From Regnicoccus frigidus (GTDB lineage: Bacteria > Cyanobacteriota > Cyanobacteriia > PCC-6307 > Cyanobiaceae), in NCBI GenBank assembly GCA_025194985.1, contig JAOANE010000011.1:1-31919 (forward strand): 31,919 nt of DNA, written 5' to 3'. Positions 8,379 through 15,747 of the stretch are shown here, piece after piece (the stretch's first letter is position 1; each line of letters starts with the position of its first letter). The notes below the pieces were generated by a model that was not told the origin of the DNA, made no database searches, and saw only the letters and a list, made by a program, of their open reading frames with translations. The translations under genes and the position numbers were made by a program.

Positions 8379-9312
8379 CCACCACTTCCAGAATTTCCTG
8401 GGTGATGGCCGCCTGGCGGGCTTTGTTGTAATCCAGGGTGAGCGTCTTGGCGAGCTCCTTGGCGTTGTCGCTGGCGTTGTTCATGGCCGTCATCCGGCTG
8501 GCCAGTTCACTGGCGGCCGCCTCCTGCAACGAACGCAGCAGTTGGTTATCGAGATAGAGGGGCAGCAGCGCATTGAGCAGCTGGTCGGGGCTCTGCTCGA
8601 ACAGGAATTCGCTCTGAAGCGCCGGAACCTCATTGGCAGACGAGGCGCCACGCTCCACGGTGAGCAGGCCTTCGCGGGTGGTGAGCCGGAAGATTTCGTC
8701 ATCCTGGGCCGCCACACCCTGGGGATCGAGGGGTAGCAGGGTCTGGGAGACCGGAGCACTGCTCACCAGGTTGACGAATTTCGTGTAGATCATCTCAACT
8801 CTGTCGGTGCTTCCCGAGAGAAATTCGGCGAGAATCTCATCACCAATCTTGCCGGCCTCTGCTGCGGTTGGCACCTGCTCCAAGCCGGTGAAGGTGGAGA
8901 GGATCGGGTAGGAGCGGTTCTTGAAATAGCCGGTGGCCTTGCGGCCGATCAGGACCAGTTCCACCGTGAAGCCCTGATTCTTGAGCTCGGCGAAACGCTG
9001 TTCGGTGCGCTTGATGATGTTGGCGTTATAGCCGCCACAGAGGCCTCGATCGGCACTCACCACCACCAGGGTGATGTGGCGGAGGGGTCGCTCCTGTTCC
9101 AGCAGCGGCGTGTTGCTGACATCCTCGAAGCGAAGCCGCGACTGGAGATTTTCCAACATGCGTGCCAAGCGATCGGCGAAAGGCCGGGAGCGCAGCACCT
9201 GTTCCTGGGCCCGCCTGACCTTGGCTGCCGCCACCAGACGCATGGCCTCGGTGATCTTGCGGGTGTTCTTGACCGAACTGATCCGGTCGCGGATTGCTTT
9301 GAGGTTCGCCAT
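8359..9312 (-). CDS. atpG: ATP synthase F1 subunit gamma
   Basis: Central rotor stalk of the F1 motor (called atpC in many cyanobacterial genomes). The N-terminus MANLKAIRDRISSVKNTRKITEAM and the C-terminus with MTAMNNASDNAKEL and LDYNKARQAAITQEI are classic gamma signatures. At 317 residues it contains the photosynthetic-type insertion around residues 200-235. That insertion has no pair of cysteines, so it lacks the thioredoxin switch of chloroplast gamma, as expected for cyanobacteria. It is the last ATP synthase gene of the operon; beta and epsilon genes are not in this window. Its 3' end overlaps the next gene by 20 nt. Confidence 0.97.
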   Translation of the reverse strand: MANLKAIRDRISSVKNTRKITEAMRLVAAAKVRRAQEQVLRSRPFADRLARMLENLQSRLRFEDVSNTPLLEQERPLRHITLVVVSADRGLCGGYNANIIKRTEQRFAELKNQGFTVELVLIGRKATGYFKNRSYPILSTFTGLEQVPTAAEAGKIGDEILAEFLSGSTDRVEMIYTKFVNLVSSAPVSQTLLPLDPQGVAAQDDEIFRLTTREGLLTVERGASSANEVPALQSEFLFEQSPDQLLNALLPLYLDNQLLRSLQEAAASELASRMTAMNNASDNAKELAKTLTLDYNKARQAAITQEILEVVGGSAMA

Positions 9313-9324
9313 GGTTCAGATGCC

Positions 9325-10842
9325 TCAGGCGGTGGCCAGAAGGGTGGATTTGACTTCGTTGATGGCCGCCTTCAACAACGCCTCAGACGCGTCGTTCATC
9401 TGCTTATCGGTCTGAATCTGTTCGATGAACGCCGAGGCATTGGATTTGAGGTACTCCCGCAGCTCACGCACGAACTGGCTGCACAGTTCAACGGGAACCT
9501 CATCGATCAGGCCCTTGACACCGGCATAGACCACAGCCACCTGCTCGGCCAGGATCAGCGGGCTGAATTGCGGCTGCTTGAGCAATTCGCGCAGGCGCTT
9601 GCCACGGCCCAGTTGCTTCTGCGTGGTGGCGTCGAGATCGGAGGCGAACTGGGAGAAGGCCGCCAGTTCATCAAACTGAGCCAGTTCCAGTTTGAGTGTG
9701 CCAGCGATCTTCTTGATCGCCTTGGTCTGGGCAGCGCCGCCGACCCGGCTCACCGAGATGCCCACATTGATGGCTGGCCGTAGGCCTGAGTTGAACAGAT
9801 CAGAGGTGAGGAAGATCTGACCATCGGTGATCGAAATCACGTTGGTGGGGATGTAGGCCGACACGTCGCCGGCCTGGGTTTCGATGATCGGCAGGGCGGT
9901 CATGCTGCCCTTGCCCATGGCATCGGAGAGCTTGGCGGCTCTTTCGAGCAGGCGGCTGTGGCAGTAGAAAACATCGCCGGGGTAGGCCTCACGCCCGGGC
10001 GGGCGGCGCAGCAGCAGCGACATCTGGCGGTAGGCCTGGGCCTGCTTGGTGAGGTCGTCGTAGACCACCAGGGTGGCCTTGCCCTTGTACATGAAGTATT
10101 CAGCAATCGCCGCGCCGGTGTAGGGGGCCAGATATTGAAGAGCGGCAGGTTCCGAGGCGCTGGCGGCCACCACCACGGTGTAATCGAGGGCGCCGCGCTC
10201 ACGCAGCACGTCCACCACGTTGGCCACCGAGGCTGATTTCTGACCGATCGCCACGTAGACGCAGACAACGTCTTCGCCCTTCTGGTTGAGGATCGTGTCG
10301 ATGGCGATGGCGGTCTTGCCGGTCTGGCGATCGCCGATGATCAGCTCCCGCTGCCCACGGCCGATCGGGATCATCGCGTCGATCGCCGTGATGCCCGTCT
10401 GCATCGGCTCATGCACCGACTTGCGCTGAATGATGCCGGGGGCCATCGATTCGATCAGCCGGGTTTCGCTGGTGGCGATTTCGCCCTTGCCATCGAGGGG
10501 GAGACCCAGCGGGTTGATCACGCGGCCGAGCATGGCCTCACCGACAGGCACCTCAGCAATGCGGCCTGAGGCCTTCACGGTGCTGCCTTCCTGGATTCCC
10601 AGGCCTTCGCCCATCAGCACCGCGCCGACGTTGTCGTCCTCAAGGTTGAGGGCAATGCCCTCGGTGCCATCTTCGAATTCGAGCAATTCGCCGGCCATGG
10701 CCTTCTGCAGTCCGTAGACCCGGGCGATGCCATCACCCACCTGCAACACCGTGCCGACGTTGCTGACCGAAACGGACTTGTCATAGTCCTCGATCTGCTG
10801 CTTGAGGATGGCGCTGATCTCGTCAGGACGGATGGAAACCAT
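9325..10842 (-). CDS. atpA: ATP synthase F1 subunit alpha
   Basis: Non-catalytic nucleotide-binding subunit of F1, 505 residues. The Walker A motif GDRQTGKT is at 170-177, followed by DTILNQKGEDVVCVYVAIGQK. The Walker B-like LVVYDDLTKQA and the arginine-finger region INVGISVSRVGGAAQTKA are intact. The frame is open upstream to 10971 but that part is out of character; ATG 10842 gives MVSIRPDEISAILKQQIEDY, the expected N-terminus. The upstream atpH ends 70 nt before it, and atpG follows after 12 nt. Confidence 0.98.
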   Translation of the reverse strand: MVSIRPDEISAILKQQIEDYDKSVSVSNVGTVLQVGDGIARVYGLQKAMAGELLEFEDGTEGIALNLEDDNVGAVLMGEGLGIQEGSTVKASGRIAEVPVGEAMLGRVINPLGLPLDGKGEIATSETRLIESMAPGIIQRKSVHEPMQTGITAIDAMIPIGRGQRELIIGDRQTGKTAIAIDTILNQKGEDVVCVYVAIGQKSASVANVVDVLRERGALDYTVVVAASASEPAALQYLAPYTGAAIAEYFMYKGKATLVVYDDLTKQAQAYRQMSLLLRRPPGREAYPGDVFYCHSRLLERAAKLSDAMGKGSMTALPIIETQAGDVSAYIPTNVISITDGQIFLTSDLFNSGLRPAINVGISVSRVGGAAQTKAIKKIAGTLKLELAQFDELAAFSQFASDLDATTQKQLGRGKRLRELLKQPQFSPLILAEQVAVVYAGVKGLIDEVPVELCSQFVRELREYLKSNASAFIEQIQTDKQMNDASEALLKAAINEVKSTLLATA

Positions 10843-10912
10843 GGATTCAGGTCCCCGCTCGGGGAGGTGATGGAAGGGGAGGGATTGGAGAGAGTGGCGG
10901 CTGGCGGCTGGG

Positions 10913-11461
10913 CTAGCCCGCCTTGGCCAGGGACAGGCCGAGGCGACGAACCTGCCCGGCCAGGCTGGCATCGATCACCTGGGAGCCCAGGCTGACGACA
11001 AAGCCGCCGATCAGGGCTGGATCAACGCTCAGATCGAATTCGACACTCTCGGTGCCGGCGACAGCGATCACTTTCTGGCGCAAGGCAAGCTGCTGGTCTT
11101 CGCTGAGCGGCGTTGCAGACGTGACGCTGGCCAGGGTGATGCCCCGCTGTTCTCGGAAAAGTTCCAAGAAGCGAATCAACACCGCATCGAGCAAGGAGAG
11201 ACGCTGGCGATCGGCCATCAGCTTGAACAGGTTCAGCAGGGCTGGGGTGACCTGTTCGCCGAACAGGCTGACGAGAATCTTTTTCTTGACGTCCGGTTCA
11301 ATCACCGGGGAGGTCATGGTGTCGCGCAGTTCGGCAGAAGACTCCCAGAGCACCAAGAGCTCTTTGGCCTCTGAAGCAATCAGGTCGGCTTCCTGCCGCT
11401 GCTCAGCCACCTGAAGCAGAGCATCGGCGTAGGGAGAGGCAATCGAATTGAGCAGCGGCAT
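10913..11461 (-). CDS. atpH: ATP synthase F1 subunit delta (OSCP)
   Basis: Peripheral stalk connector between the b/b' pair and the alpha subunits, 182 residues (atpD in cyanobacterial nomenclature). The N-terminus has YADALLQVAEQRQEAD, and the C-terminus has VDPALIGGFVVSLGSQVIDASL, both typical of the family. The ATG overlaps the last base of the atpF stop, so translation is likely coupled. Confidence 0.95.
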   Translation of the reverse strand: MPLLNSIASPYADALLQVAEQRQEADLIASEAKELLVLWESSAELRDTMTSPVIEPDVKKKILVSLFGEQVTPALLNLFKLMADRQRLSLLDAVLIRFLELFREQRGITLASVTSATPLSEDQQLALRQKVIAVAGTESVEFDLSVDPALIGGFVVSLGSQVIDASLAGQVRRLGLSLAKAG

Positions 11462-11991
11462 CAGCCTTGTCCGATGGTTTGGATGGACCGGTCGACCAGC
11501 AGGCCCTGGGATTGCTCATCGAGCTTGCCCGGCAGGATCGAAAGGGCGCGCTCGATCGCCTGGCGAGCGGCTTCCCGACGCAACTGATCACTGACACGGG
11601 CCGCCTCGGAATCGAGATCAGCCACCGCCGACTGCTTGAGACGGGCCATCTCTTCAACCGTGCGCTGTTCGCTCTCCAGCCGAATGGCATCAGCCCTGGC
11701 GACCCCATCAATCCTGATGCGCTCCGCTTTGGTCTGGGCATTCGCCAGATCTTCCTGGGCGACGATCAAAGCGGCATTGGCCTGCTGAAGTCGTTGCTCG
11801 GCTTCCTCCAGGTCGTTGAGGATGGCGCTGCGACGGCGTTCAAGAACGCTTCCCAACACCTTCGGCAGAAACCAGACCAGGCCAGCAATGACGATGGCCA
11901 GGTTGATGATGTTCGACTCGAACAAATCAAAGTTCAGGCCAAAACCACCTTCAACAGCCAATGAGCAGACGGGTAGATGGGCAAGGATCAT
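11461..11991 (-). CDS. atpF: ATP synthase F0 subunit b
   Basis: Peripheral stalk membrane subunit, 176 residues. A single transmembrane helix spans about 28-46 (IINLAIVIAGLVWFLPKVLG) and is followed by a long charged helix (ERRRSAILNDLEEAEQRLQQ onward) that forms the stalk. The extra N-terminal segment before the helix is usual for cyanobacterial b. Overlaps atpF' by 4 nt upstream and atpH by 1 nt downstream. Confidence 0.95.
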   Translation of the reverse strand: MILAHLPVCSLAVEGGFGLNFDLFESNIINLAIVIAGLVWFLPKVLGSVLERRRSAILNDLEEAEQRLQQANAALIVAQEDLANAQTKAERIRIDGVARADAIRLESEQRTVEEMARLKQSAVADLDSEAARVSDQLRREAARQAIERALSILPGKLDEQSQGLLVDRSIQTIGQG

Positions 11992-12458
11992 TTCACGGCC
12001 AGCAAACGTTTGACGATCTGATCTCCGAGCTGATCAGCCTTGGATTTCAGTGATTCCAGCGCAAGCTTGCGCTCGCGATCGATCTCACTTCGGGCAGTTT
12101 CCCTGCTGGCGTTGGCCTCGGCTTGGGCAGAGGCCAGGGCACTGCGGTAAAGCCTGTCCATCTCCTGCTCGGCGTCGAGGATCAACGACTGAGACTTCTG
12201 GCGGGCCTCCTTGAGCTGGGCCTTGAGATCAGTTTCCAGCCGTTCAACCTGGGCAAGCTTCTGCTTGGCCTCGGAGCGACTGGTGCTGAGGTAGCTCTCC
12301 CGCTCTTCCACCGTTCTGCCAACGGGCCTGAAGAACAGGGCATTGAGAACGAAGGTGAGCACCACCACCTGAACCGCCATGAGAGGCAAGGTGGCGTCGA
12401 GGTCGAATAAACCTCCCTCGGGTGTGCCGGAGGCGGCGAACAGAAGCCAGCTGGTCAT
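11988..12458 (-). CDS. atpF2: ATP synthase F0 subunit b'
   Basis: Second, diverged b-type subunit found in photosynthetic organisms (also called atpG or b'), 156 residues. One transmembrane helix at about 24-43 (LPLMAVQVVVLTFVLNALFF) is followed by FRPVGRTVEERE and a long coiled-coil stalk rich in Glu, Ala, Lys and Gln. Heterodimerises with b. It lies between atpE and atpF as in other cyanobacterial operons. Confidence 0.95.
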   Translation of the reverse strand: MTSWLLFAASGTPEGGLFDLDATLPLMAVQVVVLTFVLNALFFRPVGRTVEERESYLSTSRSEAKQKLAQVERLETDLKAQLKEARQKSQSLILDAEQEMDRLYRSALASAQAEANASRETARSEIDRERKLALESLKSKADQLGDQIVKRLLAVK

Positions 12459-12549
12459 GGGGAAAGCGCTGGGGGAATCGAAAATGCTCGAAGAGGAGAA
12501 AATCCCTCAGCGAAGCGGTGATGGTGATCGGGCGTGCAGACGGCCGCGA

Positions 12550-12798
12550 TCAGCCGGCGAAGGGGTTGGCGAAGAGAAGCACCAAGGCAACCACCAGGCC
12601 ATAGATGGTGAGTGATTCCATGAAAGCCAGGGACAGCAGCAGGGTGCCGCGGATCTTTCCTTCGGCTTCGGGCTGACGGGCAATGCCTTCGACAGCGCCG
12701 CCGGAAGCAGTGCCTTGACCGATGCCAGGTCCGATCGAGCCGAGGCCAACGGCCAGACCAGCAGCCACAACAGACGCAGCGGAAGTGATGGAATCCAT
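12550..12798 (-). CDS. atpE: ATP synthase F0 subunit c
   Basis: Proteolipid of the proton-driven rotor ring, 82 residues (atpH in cyanobacterial nomenclature). Helix 1 carries the Gly-rich packing motif GLAVGLGSIGPGIGQG, the polar loop is RQPEAEGKIRG, and helix 2 holds the proton-binding Glu61 in LAFMESLTIYGL. The frame is open upstream to 12858, but ATG at 12798 (MDSITSAASV) matches the family N-terminus. Gaps of 158 bp upstream and 91 bp downstream leave room for the translation signals of a highly expressed subunit. Confidence 0.97.
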   Translation of the reverse strand: MDSITSAASVVAAGLAVGLGSIGPGIGQGTASGGAVEGIARQPEAEGKIRGTLLLSLAFMESLTIYGLVVALVLLFANPFAG

Positions 12799-12956
12799 GG
12801 TGGAATGAGGGGATGTGGGGCGCCGGAGAGCGCGGGATAGGGCTGGCGCCAGGGACATCTCACCGAAGGGAGACGGGCCCGGAGCGAACCGGACCTGCGC
12901 GCAGGAGTTTTAGCAGAGGGCGGACCTGAGCCGAAGCAAGCGAGCGGCCGATCGGA

Positions 12957-13685
12957 TCAGTGGGCCTCCTCGTGGACGGCCTCACCGATGTAGTAAGCGG
13001 CGAGGGTGGCGAAGATCAGCGCCTGAATGGCACTGGTGAACAGACCCAGGAACATCACCGGCAAGGGGACGATCAAGGGAACCAGGAAGGCAAGAACGGC
13101 CACCACCAGTTCGTCGGCAAGAATGTTGCCGAACAAACGGAAGGAAAGAGAAAGAGGTTTGGTGAAGTCTTCGACGATCTTGAACGGCAGCATGATCGGC
13201 GTGGGCTCCACGTAGTACTCGAAGTAACGGAAGCCTTTGCGGCTCAAGCCTGCGTAGAAGTACGCCAGGGAGACCAGCAGAGCTAGTGCAATGGTGGTGT
13301 TGATGTCGGCGGTGGGCGCTCCGAGTTCACCACTCGGCAGCTGAATCAACTTCCAGGGAACAAGGGCACCACCCCAGTTGCTCACGAAGATGAACAAAAA
13401 GAGGGTTCCGATGAATGGAAGCCAATCACGGTAGGCTTTTTCGCCGATGTAGTCGCGGGCGATGTTCCGGATGTACTCCCAGAGGAATTCCAGCAGGTTC
13501 TGGGTGCCGCGGGGATCGCGTTCCAACTTGCGGGTTCCTGCCACCACAACAGCCAGTAGTGCCGCAATGACCAGCCAGGAACTGATGAACACCTGGCCGT
13601 GAATCTGGAAATCACCGATTTGCCAGTAGAGGTGCTTCCCCACCTCAAGTTCGGCGAGTGGCAGGAATGGAGGCAACGGAAACAT
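12957..13685 (-). CDS. atpB: ATP synthase F0 subunit a
   Basis: Proton-channel subunit, 242 residues (atpI in cyanobacterial nomenclature). The essential Arg is Arg183 in LSLSFRLFGNILADELV. Other family signatures are NLLEFLWEYIRNIARDYIG and TSAIQALIFATLAAYYIGEA near the C-terminus. Several membrane helices are evident. It is transcribed directly after atp1, 42 bp away. Confidence 0.97.
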   Translation of the reverse strand: MFPLPPFLPLAELEVGKHLYWQIGDFQIHGQVFISSWLVIAALLAVVVAGTRKLERDPRGTQNLLEFLWEYIRNIARDYIGEKAYRDWLPFIGTLFLFIFVSNWGGALVPWKLIQLPSGELGAPTADINTTIALALLVSLAYFYAGLSRKGFRYFEYYVEPTPIMLPFKIVEDFTKPLSLSFRLFGNILADELVVAVLAFLVPLIVPLPVMFLGLFTSAIQALIFATLAAYYIGEAVHEEAH

Positions 13686-13727
13686 CGGAGGGTACGGAAG
13701 TGCCGCTGCTGCGACGGACGGGTGAGC

Positions 13728-14327
13728 TCAGCCTGGGATCGAAGAAACCCTGGCGGGGATAAGGGCCTGAATCAATATCGCCGGCTTATAAAGCAGAAAG
13801 CCGATCAGTACTGGAACGATGTCCAGGGCTGGCAGACGGGCTGCAGCCAGAACCAGAACCACAGGAACCAACAACTGGGCTTTGCCCACATTGCGGGAAT
13901 TGGAGCCGATTCGAGCCACTGAACGGGCCAGTAACTTCAGATAGAGCATGCCAGCGAAGGCACCGACCATCAGGCTGATGGCAGAACTGCTGCCAAACAG
14001 CAGGGTCGTCAACAGCACAGCCACCACCGCAATGATCAGCGTGGCCATCAGAAGACGGCTTTGCAGGCGGGCATAGTCGTCCATGCCATTGGCACAGGGA
14101 GGGGCTGGCAGAGCCAGGCCAGAAGACTCTGGATCAGCTGCCGAGGAGGGTTTCTGCGGAGCAAGCTCCCCATCCTTTCCCCTGGACAAATCTGAGAGCA
14201 GGGCAGAACGACGATCAAGGATTTCAGGAAAACCTTGCGTCGTCACCTCATTCACCTCATCCACCTTCTCGCCGCCAAGCGGGTGGGTTTCGGAGGTGCT
14301 GATACTCGCCGAATTGACAGCCTGCAA
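13728..14327 (-). CDS. atp1: ATP synthase protein I (Atp1)
   Basis: Small assembly factor encoded first in cyanobacterial ATP synthase operons and thought to help form the c ring. The part from residue 82 (MDDYARLQSRLL) has four hydrophobic segments, matching the roughly 117-residue family members. The frame continues 81 residues upstream to ATG 14327 in a hydrophilic Ser/Glu/Pro-rich stretch. Whether this N-terminal extension is real or translation begins at ATG 14084 cannot be settled from the sequence. The extension is open throughout, so I report the longer form. Position upstream of atpB supports the call. Confidence 0.8.
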   Translation of the reverse strand: MQAVNSASISTSETHPLGGEKVDEVNEVTTQGFPEILDRRSALLSDLSRGKDGELAPQKPSSAADPESSGLALPAPPCANGMDDYARLQSRLLMATLIIAVVAVLLTTLLFGSSSAISLMVGAFAGMLYLKLLARSVARIGSNSRNVGKAQLLVPVVLVLAAARLPALDIVPVLIGFLLYKPAILIQALIPARVSSIPG

Positions 14328-14392
14328 ACGCCCTGAAGCTCTGCTAATGGCATTAAGAACCTATCACGTGAAGGCTTGCAGGGCCGTTGATT

Positions 14393-15595
14393 TCAGGGGG
14401 TTGCAGAGAGCAGCAGAAGCCGTTGCCGCCACAGTTGACGCCCCACCTCAGCCAGCTGGGCTGGGGGCCATCCCAGTGGAAGGTCAGCCAACGACTGGCC
14501 TGGCGCGGCGCTCTCCAGCGCCTTGAGCAGCTGCAACGGTTCGGGGTCAAGTTTCACTGGACGCAGATCTGGATCAAGCAGGCTCGCCCCGGGCCAGCCC
14601 CAGAGGCAGGGATTGCGCCTGCCGAAAGCTGCCAGCAGATCCTCGTCGCGGTCCCAGAGGCTGCACTCCAGGCCCCCCCGGCTGAGGAAGAACTCGAAAT
14701 GGCTGATCTCTGGATCGAGGCTCTCCACCAGGGCCCACTGCTGCCTCTGGGGCAGGCCGCGAGCGCGCTCCAGCAATTCCCCCTGCAACAGGCGAGCCGG
14801 ATCCCATTGCTGCGGGTTGGAGAATCCGGCGAAGTTCAGCCCCGAGCCTTCGACGAAGCGAAACAGCCCGTCGAGGTCGTAGCTCGTCTCCTGGGGATGG
14901 AGGTACATGTCGGCGAAGTTGGCATCCGCTGCTGTGTCTAGGGCCCAGCGTTGCTCGTGATGGCGGCGCAGGCGGTTGTTCTCTGGCAAATCCTGGAACA
15001 GTTGCCGGCCCAGGCGCACAGCGTCTGGAGCGTCAGCCACACCCAGGTCCTGCAGTGCCCGCTGGATGCGGTGGATCTCCCAGCGACCCGCCTTTGCATA
15101 CAGAAAAAGGTGCAGCAACCCACCTGGCTTGAGCAGGCCCGCTAGGGCCAACAGTCCGGCGCCTGGCTCGCGCAGGTGGTGCAGCACACCCACTGAATTG
15201 ATCAAGTCGAAGGGGCCTTCCCCCTCCAGATCCAGCAGGCTGCGTTGCTCGATGCGCAGATCGGCGGCCACAGCCGCAGCGCCGGAGCGTCGCAGGCGTT
15301 CGCGGGCCACGTCCAGGGCTCCGGCGCTGATGTCGATCGCCAGAATTTCTGCCCCTGGGTTGAGATGCGCCAGGTAATCTGTGCTCACGCCGGTACCGCA
15401 GCCCGCATCGAGGATTCGTGGTGGCTCCGCCAGGCTGGGCAGCCGGCCCGTGCAGGAACTGAAGGCAGTGTCGTAACACCAGCGCCAGTTGTATCCAGGC
15501 GGAGCTCCGTCTTGAAGGGGGTCGCCCGGGTAGGGGAAGCGGTCGTAGAAGGCGCTCACCTGCGGGGTGGCGGCGTCAGCGGGGGCCTGGGACAT
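14393..15595 (-). CDS. class I SAM-dependent methyltransferase
   Basis: A 400-residue protein with a Rossmann-type methyltransferase domain at about residues 55-185. Motif I is LDAGCGTG (62-69), an acidic motif II follows in LAIDIS, and FDLINSVGVLHHL is the usual post-motif region. The N-terminus has FYDRFPYPGDP, a leader seen in several cyanobacterial methyltransferases. The C-terminal half (about 200-400) has no domain I recognise. I prefer ATG 15595 over the in-frame ATG at 15634 because the extra 13 residues look non-coding. It is divergent from apcE across a 152-bp shared promoter region. The substrate is unknown. Confidence 0.8.
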   Translation of the reverse strand: MSQAPADAATPQVSAFYDRFPYPGDPLQDGAPPGYNWRWCYDTAFSSCTGRLPSLAEPPRILDAGCGTGVSTDYLAHLNPGAEILAIDISAGALDVARERLRRSGAAAVAADLRIEQRSLLDLEGEGPFDLINSVGVLHHLREPGAGLLALAGLLKPGGLLHLFLYAKAGRWEIHRIQRALQDLGVADAPDAVRLGRQLFQDLPENNRLRRHHEQRWALDTAADANFADMYLHPQETSYDLDGLFRFVEGSGLNFAGFSNPQQWDPARLLQGELLERARGLPQRQQWALVESLDPEISHFEFFLSRGGLECSLWDRDEDLLAAFGRRNPCLWGWPGASLLDPDLRPVKLDPEPLQLLKALESAAPGQSLADLPLGWPPAQLAEVGRQLWRQRLLLLSATP

Positions 15596-15747
15596 GGCGG
15601 CGGGGTGCGGTGTCCGACCAGGGGAGCATTTCACGGTGTTCGGCGTCCGCGCCCTACCAGGGGTTTGGGCTGCAAATATTTGTTCATAGCGCCAGGGGAT
15701 GGCCGAATCGCAGCCGTACCGTGGTGCGGCCCGGTACGCGCCCCTCC

